This document shows positions 1 to 7,604 of a stretch of 21,661 nucleotides of DNA, in pieces. A program made the translations under genes and the position numbers. Location of the stretch: contig CAJUED010000059.1 in NCBI GenBank assembly GCA_910585075.1, positions 1-21,661 of the forward strand, given 5' to 3'. Numbering within the stretch: position 1 is the stretch's first letter; each line of letters starts with the position of its first letter. Below the pieces are notes generated by a model. The model ran no database searches. It saw only the letters and a list, made by a program, of their open reading frames with translations, and was not told the DNA's origin. The DNA comes from an uncultured Lachnospiraceae bacterium. GTDB taxonomy: Bacteria; Bacillota; Clostridia; Lachnospirales; Lachnospiraceae.

Positions 1-2
1 TT

Positions 3-1037
3 GCCAAAGGCTTTGAACCATTGCTTTTGACGCCTATCGCATTTGGTATGCTGCTGGTTAATATCTATCCGGATATCATGATGAGCATTGAAGACTCTGC
101 AAACGGTTCCGGCGGCTTACTGTATTATTTTTATCTCTTAGACGAATGGGCAATATTGCCGTCCCTGATTTTCATGGGTGTCGGCGCTATGACGGACTTC
201 GGTCCCCTGATTGCAAACCCTAAGAGCTTTTTACTTGGTGCTGCAGCACAGTTCGGTATCTTTGCAGCATATTTCGGAGCAATTGCAATGGGCTTTAATG
301 ATAAGGCCGCAGCAGCAATCTCCATCATTGGTGGTGCAGATGGTCCTACCTCCATTTTCCTTGCAGGGAAATTAGGACAGACCGCTCTGCTTGGGCCTAT
401 CGCGGTGGCTGCTTACTCCTACATGTCACTGGTACCCATTATACAGCCGCCTATCATGAAATTATTGACGACAGAACAGGAAAGGAAAATCAAGATGGGT
501 CAGCTTCGTCCTGTATCCAAATTGGAAAAGATCCTTTTCCCGATTATCGTTACTATTGTTGTCTGCATGATTCTTCCTACAACAGCTCCACTTGTTGGTA
601 TGTTGATGCTGGGTAACCTGTTCAGGGAGTCCGGAGTGGTAAGACAGTTGACAGACACTGCTTCCAATGCACTTATGTATATTGTGGTTATCTTACTTGG
701 AACATCCGTAGGTGCAACCACCAGTGCAGAGGCGTTCTTGAATCTTGATACACTTAAGATTGTAGCTCTGGGTCTGATTGCTTTTGCATTCGGTACTGCG
801 GCCGGTGTCCTTTTCGGCAAGCTGATGTGCATTGCAACCAAGGGTAAGGTAAATCCTTTGATTGGTTCTGCCGGTGTATCTGCAGTTCCCATGGCAGCCA
901 GAGTATCACAGAAGGTGGGTGCGGAGGCAGATCCTACCAACTTCCTGCTTATGCATGCAATGGGACCTAACGTGGCAGGTGTTATTGGTACTGCAGTAGC
1001 AGCCGGTACTTTCATGGCAGTATTTGGTGTATTCTAA
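3..1037 (+). CDS. oadB: Na+-translocating decarboxylase beta subunit, 5' partial
   Basis: This is the membrane subunit of the oxaloacetate (or related carboxy-acid) decarboxylase sodium pump. It decarboxylates carboxybiotin and couples this to Na+ export. The reading frame is open to the window's left edge: codons from base 3 read AKGFEPLLLTP, a typical OadB interior, so the TTG at 21 is not the start and the N-terminus is missing. The family hallmarks are visible: the GGADGPTSIF segment, which carries the conserved Asp of the ion path, and the C-terminal SAGVSAVPMAARVSQ and MHAMGPNVAGVIG segments. The protein is hydrophobic throughout with many membrane helices. The stop lies 28 bases before oadA, which has a strong AGGAGG site, so the two are co-transcribed. 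The gamma subunit and a biotin carrier are expected just upstream, outside the window. The substrate could be oxaloacetate, methylmalonyl-CoA or glutaconyl-CoA; the neighbouring alpha subunit favours oxaloacetate. Confidence 0.93.
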   Translation, partial: AKGFEPLLLTPIAFGMLLVNIYPDIMMSIEDSANGSGGLLYYFYLLDEWAILPSLIFMGVGAMTDFGPLIANPKSFLLGAAAQFGIFAAYFGAIAMGFNDKAAAAISIIGGADGPTSIFLAGKLGQTALLGPIAVAAYSYMSLVPIIQPPIMKLLTTEQERKIKMGQLRPVSKLEKILFPIIVTIVVCMILPTTAPLVGMLMLGNLFRESGVVRQLTDTASNALMYIVVILLGTSVGATTSAEAFLNLDTLKIVALGLIAFAFGTAAGVLFGKLMCIATKGKVNPLIGSAGVSAVPMAARVSQKVGAEADPTNFLLMHAMGPNVAGVIGTAVAAGTFMAVFGVF

Positions 1038-1065
1038 ACAGGAATAATTTAAGGAGGAAATAGAA

Positions 1066-2493
1066 ATGGCAGAACAGGTTAAAAAACCGATTGGTATCAT
1101 GGAAACAGTTCTTCGTGATGCGCATCAATCTCTGATTGCAACAAGAATGCCTACCGAAATGATGCTTCCAATCGTTGAAAAAATGGATAAAGTAGGTTAC
1201 CACGCAGTTGAGTGCTGGGGCGGCGCTACATTTGATGCTTCCCTTCGTTTCTTAAAAGAAGATCCCTGGGACAGACTTAGAAAATTAAGGGATGGATTTA
1301 AGAACACCAAGCTTCAGATGCTGTTCAGAGGCCAGAACATTTTGGGTTACAGGCCTTACGCAGATGACGTGGTGGACAATTTCGTTGAAAAGTCTATTGC
1401 AAACGGTATTGATATTATCCGTATTTTTGACTGCTTAAATGACCTGAGAAACTTACAGGCGGCAGTTAACGCTACAAATAAAGTGAAAGCACGTGAGGGC
1501 AGAGGCCATGCGCAGGTTGCGCTTTCCTATACCTTAGGTGATGCTTACACCATGGAATACTGGATGGATATGGCGAAGAAGATTGAGGAAATGGGCGCTG
1601 ATTCTATCTGTATCAAGGATATGGCAGGACTTCTTGTTCCTTACAAGGCTTCCGAAATGATTTCCGCAATGAAATCAGCAACCAAGCTTCCGATTCAGCT
1701 GCATACGCACTACACATCAGGTGTTGCAAGCATGACATATCTGAAGGCTGTAGAGGCAGGCGTGGATGTAATTGACTGTGCAATCTCTCCTTTTGCTATG
1801 GGTACTTCACAGCCGGCAACAGAGGTTATGGTTGAGACCTTTAAGGGAACACCTTATGATACAGGTTATGATCAGAATCTCTTATCTGAAATTGCTGATT
1901 ACTTCAGACCTTACAGAGACGAGTGCCTTGCAAGCGGACTTCTTAATCCCAAGGTTATGGGTGTTGATATTAAGACATTGCTGTATCAGGTACCCGGCGG
2001 TATGCTCTCTAACATGGTGAGCCAGCTGAAAGAGCAGAATGCAGAGGATAAGTACTATGATGTGCTTAAAGAAATCCCTCAGGTAAGAAAAGACCTGGGC
2101 GAGCCTCCTCTGGTTACTCCTTCATCCCAGATTGTTGGTACACAGGCAGTATTTAACGTGCTTATGGGCGAGAGATATAAGATGGCTACCAAGGAAACCA
2201 AGGCGGTTCTTCGCGGTGAGTACGGCCAGACCGTTAAGCCTATGAGCCAGGAAGTTATCGACAAGGTTATTCCTGGTGAGAAGAGAATTACCTGCCGTCC
2301 CGCAGACCTGATTGAAAACGAGATGGATAAGTTAGAAGCAGAAATGAAGGAATGGAAACAGCAGGATGAGGACGTATTATCCTATGCATTGTTCCCTCAG
2401 GTTGCAACCGACTTCTTCAAATATCGTCAGGCACAGCAGGAAAAGGTGGATATGACCCAGGCTGATACAAAGAATGCCGCATATCCGGTTTAA
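1066..2493 (+). CDS. oadA: Oxaloacetate decarboxylase alpha subunit (carboxyltransferase, no biotin domain)
   Basis: This is the soluble carboxyltransferase subunit. It moves the carboxyl group from oxaloacetate to biotin, giving pyruvate. Residues 8-280 form the HMGL-like TIM barrel: LRDAHQS (metal ligand Asp18), RGQN, IRIFDCLNDLRN, CIKDMAGLL (Lys184, position of the catalytic/carbamylated lysine) and LHTHYTSG (metal ligands His213 and His215). Residues about 290-440 are the conserved PYC/OadA domain. The protein ends at 475 residues, with no Ala/Pro linker and no MKM biotin site. The biotin carrier must therefore be a separate polypeptide, as is common in Clostridia. AAGGAGG sits seven bases before the ATG. 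The gene follows oadB in one operon and is closed by the terminator at 2540-2581. It may also be named pyruvate carboxylase subunit B; next to oadB, the sodium pump role is much more likely. Confidence 0.93.
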   Translation: MAEQVKKPIGIMETVLRDAHQSLIATRMPTEMMLPIVEKMDKVGYHAVECWGGATFDASLRFLKEDPWDRLRKLRDGFKNTKLQMLFRGQNILGYRPYADDVVDNFVEKSIANGIDIIRIFDCLNDLRNLQAAVNATNKVKAREGRGHAQVALSYTLGDAYTMEYWMDMAKKIEEMGADSICIKDMAGLLVPYKASEMISAMKSATKLPIQLHTHYTSGVASMTYLKAVEAGVDVIDCAISPFAMGTSQPATEVMVETFKGTPYDTGYDQNLLSEIADYFRPYRDECLASGLLNPKVMGVDIKTLLYQVPGGMLSNMVSQLKEQNAEDKYYDVLKEIPQVRKDLGEPPLVTPSSQIVGTQAVFNVLMGERYKMATKETKAVLRGEYGQTVKPMSQEVIDKVIPGEKRITCRPADLIENEMDKLEAEMKEWKQQDEDVLSYALFPQVATDFFKYRQAQQEKVDMTQADTKNAAYPV

Positions 2494-2539
2494 TTTTAAG
2501 TAATTTTTATGACTTAGGTATTAAAAAAGAGTGTTTTGA

Positions 2540-2581
2540 GACAGGATTCCTATTACAATATAGTGAGTCCTGTCTTTTTTT
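2540..2581 (+). terminator. Rho-independent terminator of the oad operon
   Basis: A 10-bp stem (GACAGGATTC with GAGTCCTGTC, one G-T wobble) spans 2540-2549 and 2565-2574 and is followed directly by a run of T. An A-rich run precedes it. It lies 46 bases after the oadA stop and separates that operon from the next promoter. Confidence 0.9.
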
Positions 2582-2600
2582 GAGATTCCATTCGGTGTGC

Positions 2601-2628
2601 TTGAAAATTGTGAAAGTTGCAGTATAAT
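2601..2628 (+). promoter_or_regulatory. Sigma-A type promoter for the TPR/DUF4037/DUF4125 gene
   Basis: TTGAAA (2601-2606), a 16-base spacer and a perfect TATAAT (2623-2628) form a near-consensus housekeeping promoter. It sits between the oad terminator and the next gene and implies a start of transcription near 2635 and a leader of about 97 bases. Confidence 0.75.
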
Positions 2629-2657
2629 GAATATGAAAGGAAGTAAAACCCAGGTTG

Positions 2658-2679
2658 ATTTGTGCATTATTGCACAAAT
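2658..2679. promoter_or_regulatory. Perfect 9-bp inverted repeat in the leader
   Basis: ATTTGTGCA and TGCACAAAT are separated by four bases (TTAT). The repeat lies about 30 bases downstream of the -10 box and 52 bases before the ATG at 2732. It has no T tract, so it is unlikely to be a terminator. It could be an operator for a dimeric repressor or an RNA hairpin. No regulator can be named from the sequence. Confidence 0.5.
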
Positions 2680-2731
2680 GATGGATAAAATCAGAATTAA
2701 GAGGCTTTAATGGAAATGGAGGGTTTTGGAA

Positions 2732-5065
2732 ATGATAATTGAACAGATTCTGGCACAGCTGGATGATTTGTTTTCACAGCACAAGGTGGATCAGGTGGAG
2801 GATTTTCTGCTTGGCAGGATAGACGAGGCGTCGGCGGAGGGAGATACAGGTTCTCTTATTACTCTTTTGAATGAGATTATTGGACATTATCGGGAAACCG
2901 GCGAATTTGACAAGGCAATTTCCTGTTGCAGACAGGTGCTTATTTTGATGGATGAGGCGGGACTAAAGGGGAGTGTGGCCTATGCCACGACTTTGCTGAA
3001 TGTGGCCAATGCCTGCAGGGCGGCCGGGCTTTTGCGGGAATCTATGATTTATTTTCAGGAGGTAAAGGCAGTTTACGAAAAGAAGCTGTCCTCCACGGAT
3101 TTCCGGTATGCCAGCCTGTATAATAATATGAGTCTTTTGTTTCAGGAGATGGGAGATTATGAAAGCGCCTGCGACTGCCTGGAGCGTGCCCTTGGGATTG
3201 CGGTTCTGTACAGTGAAGCGAGAATTGAGGTGGCGGTAACTCATACCAATCTGGCAACCTCACAGTTAAAGCTGGGACGTTATGAGGAAGCGATTGAAAA
3301 TCTGAAAAAGGCCTTTTCTATTTTTGAGATGGACGAGTACAGGGATTATCATTACAGCGGCGCCCTTTCCGCTATGGGCGAAGCCCAATATATGGCAGGA
3401 AATTTGGAGGAATCCGCCCGCTACTATAAGATGGCCTTAAGAGAGATAGAGCGGAATGTAGGAAGAAGTAAGGCCTATGAGATTACGTTGCAGAATTTAA
3501 ACGCTGTGACAGCCAAAATGCAGAGCCTTCCGGTGAGAACCAGACAGTTTACCAGCGGTATGGAATTATGCCAGGCTTTCTACGAGGAATATGGAAAGCC
3601 CATGATCCGTCAGAAATTTCCGGAGTATGAGCAAATGATAGCGGTGGGACTTGTGGGAGAAGGTTCGGAATGTTTTGGATTTGACGACCAGGTTTCAAGG
3701 GATCATGACTTTGGACCGGGATTCTGTATGTGGCTTACCGATACGCTCTATGATGAAATCGGTGAGGAACTGCAAAAGGCTTATGAAGAACTTCCCTCCA
3801 CCTATATGGGAATCACCCGCTTTACCACGGCAAAGGCGCAAAAGAGGGTAGGGGTATTTCGGATAGGAGATTTCTATGAGAATCTGCTTGGCCTTCGGGA
3901 TGTGCCTACTACCCAGAATCAATGGCTTTTTTTAGAGGATTACAGGCTTGCAACGGCGGTAAACGGCAAGGTATTTCGAGATGATTTGGGAGAGTTTACC
4001 AGAATCAGGAAAGGAATACTTGCTTATTACCCGGAGGAGGTAAGGATTAAAAAGATAGCCAGAGAGGCGGCGCTTATGGCGCAGTCGGGACAGTATAATT
4101 ATTCCAGAATGTTTGGACGAGGGGAAAAGGTTACGGCGGCTATTGCCCTTGCAGAGTTTATGAAACATACCATGGCTATGGTTTATCTTTTAAATTGTAC
4201 CTACGCACCTTTTTACAAATGGATGCATAAGGGAATGAACAGGCTTAGGATTCTGCCTGAAATAAGAGATATTTTAAATGCGCTGGTGGATTTTCCCAGT
4301 GGAGACGAGAGGATTCCTCAGACGATAGAAATGATAGTGGCCCTTATCATTGCCGAAATGAAAAAGCAGGGACTTACCAGCGGGGAAGACAATTATTTGG
4401 ATCACCATACGGACAAAATATTAAAGAGCATCCCGCAGAAGGAGCATGCAGACGACTCTTTTAAGACTGCCCTTGTAAATGAATTGGTTTCTCTGGAGTG
4501 GAAGGCTTTTGATAAGGTGGAAAATGAGGGGGGCAGGGCCGACTGCCAGGATGACTGGAATACTTTTTCCATTATGCGTAAGAGCCAGTACTATACATGG
4601 ACAGAGGAAATGCTAAAGAGCTATATTCAGGATTTCCACAGAGCCAATGACAAAGGTTGGAACCTGATTACGGAAAAATATGGACGTATGATGGAGAGCA
4701 CGGCGCCGTTGCGATACGCACAGATAAAGGATTCTCTGCCATCGCTTCCTGATGTGAAGAAGGAAATTATAGAGGAAATTGTGAAGATTCAGGTGGGCTG
4801 GATGGAGGAATTTGCCTCTCAGTATCCTAAGGCGGCGCAGAACGCAAGAAGCATCCATACGTCGGAGGATACCCCTTTTAATACCTCCTACGAAACTTAT
4901 TTAAGAGGCGAGTTGTCTACCTACTCGGATGAAACGTTAGATTTATATGGACGGTTTATTGCGCAGCTCTGCCGGGAGGAGAAAAATCTTGCTCAAATGA
5001 CTATGGCGAATACGGCTGCGCTCTACGGATATGCATCGCTGGATGATTTGGAAGCGAAGCTATAA
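2732..5065 (+). CDS. TPR + DUF4037 (nucleotidyltransferase-like) + DUF4125 protein, function unknown
   Basis: This is a large cytoplasmic protein of 777 residues with no signal peptide or membrane segment. Residues about 40-265 are tetratricopeptide repeats (for example YASLYNNMSLLFQEMGDY and LGRYEEAIENLKKAF), a protein-interaction scaffold. Residues about 305-545 match DUF4037: GEGSECFGFDD (310-320) followed by SRDHDFGPGF (322-331). The GS...D-x-D arrangement (Gly311-Ser312, Asp324-x-Asp326) resembles the active-site signature of the polymerase-beta type nucleotidyltransferase fold. Residues about 575-775 match DUF4125: NEGGRADCQDDW, MRKSQYYTW, TEKYGRMMEST and SEDTPFNTSYETYLRGE. I chose ATG 2732 because GGAGGG lies eight bases before it; the in-frame TTG at 2726 is too close to that site. 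It is a single-gene unit with its own promoter. A nucleotidyl transfer or RNA/protein modification role is inference; no substrate is known to me. Confidence 0.85.
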   Translation: MIIEQILAQLDDLFSQHKVDQVEDFLLGRIDEASAEGDTGSLITLLNEIIGHYRETGEFDKAISCCRQVLILMDEAGLKGSVAYATTLLNVANACRAAGLLRESMIYFQEVKAVYEKKLSSTDFRYASLYNNMSLLFQEMGDYESACDCLERALGIAVLYSEARIEVAVTHTNLATSQLKLGRYEEAIENLKKAFSIFEMDEYRDYHYSGALSAMGEAQYMAGNLEESARYYKMALREIERNVGRSKAYEITLQNLNAVTAKMQSLPVRTRQFTSGMELCQAFYEEYGKPMIRQKFPEYEQMIAVGLVGEGSECFGFDDQVSRDHDFGPGFCMWLTDTLYDEIGEELQKAYEELPSTYMGITRFTTAKAQKRVGVFRIGDFYENLLGLRDVPTTQNQWLFLEDYRLATAVNGKVFRDDLGEFTRIRKGILAYYPEEVRIKKIAREAALMAQSGQYNYSRMFGRGEKVTAAIALAEFMKHTMAMVYLLNCTYAPFYKWMHKGMNRLRILPEIRDILNALVDFPSGDERIPQTIEMIVALIIAEMKKQGLTSGEDNYLDHHTDKILKSIPQKEHADDSFKTALVNELVSLEWKAFDKVENEGGRADCQDDWNTFSIMRKSQYYTWTEEMLKSYIQDFHRANDKGWNLITEKYGRMMESTAPLRYAQIKDSLPSLPDVKKEIIEEIVKIQVGWMEEFASQYPKAAQNARSIHTSEDTPFNTSYETYLRGELSTYSDETLDLYGRFIAQLCREEKNLAQMTMANTAALYGYASLDDLEAKL

Positions 5066-5158
5066 GCATAGTTTCAAACACATTCTGACAGGTCAGGGAG
5101 AAAAAATGCCCTGCCAGAATACAAATAAAGCTGCGATGGTGCGCGGCATGGGGGAAAA

Positions 5159-6535
5159 ATGAAAAATAAAATACAAAAGTCTTATGAGATTGATATGTGT
5201 AACGGACCATTGTTTGGTAAGATTATGCTTTTTACACTGCCGCTTATGCTTTCCGGGATTCTGCAGCTTCTTTTCAATGCTGCGGACGTGATTGTGGTAG
5301 GAAGGTTTGCAGGAAATGAAGCCCTTGCGGCGGTTGGCTCCACAGGAGCGCTGACCAATCTGCTGGTCAACATGTTTATTGGTCTTTCCGTTGGCTCCAA
5401 TGTGCTGGTGGCGAGATATTATGGGGCAAAGCAGGAGGAGGAGGTAAGCCAGACAGTGCATACCTCCATGCTGGTTAGTGGAGTGGGTGGTATTATACTT
5501 ACGTTGATAGGGATTGTGGCGGCAAAGCCTTTACTGACCTTGATGGATACACCTGAGGATGTCATAGGACTATCTGTGCTCTACATGCGTATTTATTTCC
5601 TGGGAATGCCGGTCATGCTGTTGTTTAATTTTGGCAGCGCTATTTTGAGAGCCATAGGAGATACCAGGAGGCCGCTCTTTTATTTAATAATAGCAGGCGT
5701 TATAAATGTCGCATTGAATCTGTTTTTTGTAATTCAGTGCCATTTAGGAGTGGCCGGAGTTGCCCTGGCAACGGTGATTTCCCAGTGTGTATCTACGTTT
5801 TTGATTGTCCGGTGTCTGATGAAAAGTGAGGGATGCTTTCAATTATGCCTTGGTAAACTACAGATGAGTTGGGACAAGTTTAAGAAAATAGCGGCAATTG
5901 GTTTCCCGGCAGGTATACAAGGCTCGCTCTTTTCCATCTCTAATGTACTAATCCAGTCTTCCGTCAACTCCTTTGGCTCCGTAGCCATGGCGGGAAATAC
6001 GGCGGGAAGCAATGTGGAGGGGTTTGTGTATACTGCAATGAACTCTGTCCATCAGACGGCGGTAAGCTTCACAGGACAGAATTTAGGTGGAAGACAGTAT
6101 GACAGAATCAAAAAGATTTTGATAGAGTGTCTTTTATTTGTGACAGCAATTGGGCTTATCATGGGAAATGGGGCCGTGCTTTTGGGACATCAGATTCTGG
6201 GCCTTTATTCCTCGGATCCGGAAGTAATTACTTATGGAATACATAGGCTTGAGATTATTTGTACTTTCTATTGTATTTGCGGTATTATGGATGTTTTGGT
6301 GGGAAGTATAAGAGGGCTGGGCTATGCGATCATACCTATGTTTGTATCTCTTATGGGAGCTTGTGTTTTCAGGGTTATCTGGGTGTATACGATCTTTTCC
6401 TGGAGCAGGACGCTTCGAACCCTTTATATTTCCTATCCGGTCTCCTGGGCTCTTACCGCAATGGTGCATTTGATATGTTTTATTTTGGTATACCGGAGAT
6501 TGAAGAAGGATGGCTCCTTTGCGGTAGGAATATAA
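5159..6535 (+). CDS. MATE family multidrug/Na+ antiporter (first copy)
   Basis: This is a 458-residue integral membrane exporter of the MATE family (NorM/DinF-like), which expels cationic drugs or metabolites in exchange for Na+ or H+. The first helix region is characteristic (LPLMLSGILQLLFNAADVIVVGRFAG), as are GSTGALTNLL, the central repeat start AIGFPAGIQGSLFS and SIRGLGYAIIPM. About 12 membrane helices are evident in two homologous halves. The start ATG follows a G-rich site (GGGGGA) and lies 93 bases after the preceding gene without a terminator, so some read-through is possible. The substrate cannot be told from sequence. It is distinct from the second MATE at 18375, which differs along its whole length. 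Confidence 0.9.
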   Translation: MKNKIQKSYEIDMCNGPLFGKIMLFTLPLMLSGILQLLFNAADVIVVGRFAGNEALAAVGSTGALTNLLVNMFIGLSVGSNVLVARYYGAKQEEEVSQTVHTSMLVSGVGGIILTLIGIVAAKPLLTLMDTPEDVIGLSVLYMRIYFLGMPVMLLFNFGSAILRAIGDTRRPLFYLIIAGVINVALNLFFVIQCHLGVAGVALATVISQCVSTFLIVRCLMKSEGCFQLCLGKLQMSWDKFKKIAAIGFPAGIQGSLFSISNVLIQSSVNSFGSVAMAGNTAGSNVEGFVYTAMNSVHQTAVSFTGQNLGGRQYDRIKKILIECLLFVTAIGLIMGNGAVLLGHQILGLYSSDPEVITYGIHRLEIICTFYCICGIMDVLVGSIRGLGYAIIPMFVSLMGACVFRVIWVYTIFSWSRTLRTLYISYPVSWALTAMVHLICFILVYRRLKKDGSFAVGI

Positions 6536-6658
6536 TCAGTAGGAAGAAATGAAAGTAAGAAGCGAAAACACAAATGGAGAAAGCAAAAAATAGCAATGCA
6601 TAAGTAAAAGAGTAAAGAATATGCAAGTTAAGCGCAGGTGAAAGGAAACAGCTTTGTG

Positions 6659-7345
6659 ATGAAACAGAAAAAATATGACGCGGTTATATTTGATTTGGAT
6701 GGAACGCTGCTGAATACATTGGAGGATTTAAGGGAAAGTGTGAATTATGGACTGGCGCACTATGGTCTTCCAAAGCGGAGTCTTGAGGAAATCAGGCATT
6801 TTGTGGGAAACGGTGTGCAGCGGCTGATAGAGCTTGCCGTACCCGAGGGTACGGACCGGCAGCTGCAGGATGAAATTTTTAAGACTTTCAAGGAGCACTA
6901 CAAAATCCATTGCAATGATAAGACCCGCCTTTATCCTGGAATTCCGGAACTGCTTTCGGAGCTTAAGGAAAGAGGATTTATGATGGCAATTGTTTCCAAT
7001 AAGCTTCAGGAGGGTGTGGACGCTTTGTGGGAACAGTATTTCAAGGCATATCTGGAAATAAATGCGGCCATTGGAGCAAGGGACGGAATTCGGAAAAAAC
7101 CGGCACCGGATACCGTAATGGAAGCACTGCGCATTCTGGATGTCCCCAGAGAACGGGCTGTGTATGTGGGGGACTCGGAAGTGGATATTGCAACCGCCCA
7201 AAATAGCAGAATGGACTGCCTTACCGTAACCTGGGGATTTCGAACCAGACAGGAGCAGGAACAGGCAGGGGCCGTTACATTTGTAGAGAGGCCGGAGGAT
7301 ATGATATCTCTCTTATATTCGGATTTACAGGAGGGAGTCAAATAG
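6659..7345 (+). CDS. HAD-family phosphatase, phosphoglycolate phosphatase-like
   Basis: This is a 228-residue haloacid-dehalogenase superfamily hydrolase. Motif I is FDLDGTLLNT (nucleophile Asp12, acid/base Asp14), motif II is VSNK (Ser113), motif III is the lysine in RKKPAPDT (Lys147), and motif IV is YVGDSEVDI (Asp172 and Asp177). An alpha-helical C1 cap lies between motifs I and II (about residues 20-90), as in Gph and PpaX. The true substrate could be phosphoglycolate, pyrophosphate or a sugar phosphate. The start is uncertain by a few codons: AAAGGA at 6641-6646 is 12 bases before ATG 6659 and 9 before GTG 6656, and a further GTG lies at 6638. It is followed by the branched terminator at 7417-7521. 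The 120 bases between it and the MATE gene are A-rich and hold no clear signal. Confidence 0.88.
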   Translation: MKQKKYDAVIFDLDGTLLNTLEDLRESVNYGLAHYGLPKRSLEEIRHFVGNGVQRLIELAVPEGTDRQLQDEIFKTFKEHYKIHCNDKTRLYPGIPELLSELKERGFMMAIVSNKLQEGVDALWEQYFKAYLEINAAIGARDGIRKKPAPDTVMEALRILDVPRERAVYVGDSEVDIATAQNSRMDCLTVTWGFRTRQEQEQAGAVTFVERPEDMISLLYSDLQEGVK

Positions 7346-7416
7346 CAAATACGGTCACGTCTTTTAAGTCAGTTTATTGATACAAATTCCGTCACATTGT
7401 GTTGGACGGTATATTT

Positions 7417-7521
7417 AAAAACGGATAAATCATAATCGCTTAGAACATTTTCAAATATGTTCCGGCATATGTGTACGCATAAACACATGTTTGGATGATT
7501 ATGATTTTATCCGTTTTTTTT
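7417..7521 (+). terminator. Branched (three-way junction) intrinsic terminator or structured RNA
   Basis: A 21-bp stem pairs 7417-7437 with 7497-7518, with one bulged T. Enclosed in it are two further hairpins: GAACAT/ATGTTC (7443-7448 with 7457-7462) and ATATGTG/CACATGT (7467-7473 with 7484-7490, one G-T pair). Eight T residues (7514-7521) close the element and four or more A residues open it, so it could terminate in both directions. It ends transcription of the HAD gene and sits just before the promoter of the GntR operon. It is much larger than a usual terminator. No known riboswitch consensus is recognised in it. Confidence 0.75.
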
Positions 7522-7531
7522 GCTGAATATA

Positions 7532-7560
7532 TTGACAATAATGTATATATATGATATATA
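7532..7560 (+). promoter_or_regulatory. Promoter of the GntR/ABC operon
   Basis: A perfect TTGACA -35 box (7532-7537), a 17-base spacer and TATATA (7555-7560) form a strong sigma-A promoter. The spacer and -10 box are covered by a perfect inverted repeat (7538-7566). The regulator's ATG lies 45 bases beyond the -10 box. Confidence 0.85.
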
Positions 7561-7566
7561 CATTAT
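7538..7566. promoter_or_regulatory. Operator: perfect 13-bp inverted repeat over the promoter
   Basis: ATAATGTATATAT and its exact reverse complement ATATATACATTAT are separated by three bases (ATG). The repeat fills the spacer and the -10 box, so a bound dimer would block RNA polymerase. TGTA...TACA half-sites are typical of operators bound by YtrA-type GntR repressors, and such a regulator is the first gene of the operon. Autorepression relieved by a ligand or stress is the likely logic. Confidence 0.8.
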
Positions 7567-7604
7567 ATAAACATATAACGGATATGAAAATGGCGAGGTG
7601 AGGA

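Noticed and set aside
500..1015. 171-residue open frame on the minus strand inside oadB
   Set aside because: It is the mirror of a strongly coding plus-strand frame, has no ribosome site, and its translation shows no recognisable domain.
5094..5113. CAGGG/CCCTG hairpin between the TPR gene and the MATE gene as a terminator
   Set aside because: The stem is only 5 bp with a 10-base loop and no T run follows.
6259..6552. 97-residue plus-strand frame overlapping the end of the MATE gene
   Set aside because: It lies out of frame within conserved MATE sequence, has no ribosome site, and shows only frame-shifted hydrophobic residues.
6728..7201. 157-residue minus-strand frame in the HAD gene
   Set aside because: The plus-strand frame carries all HAD motifs; the antisense frame has none and no initiation signal.
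7417..7521. Purine-type riboswitch, because of the three-way junction
   Set aside because: The conserved junction and loop bases of purine riboswitches are missing; only the overall shape is similar.
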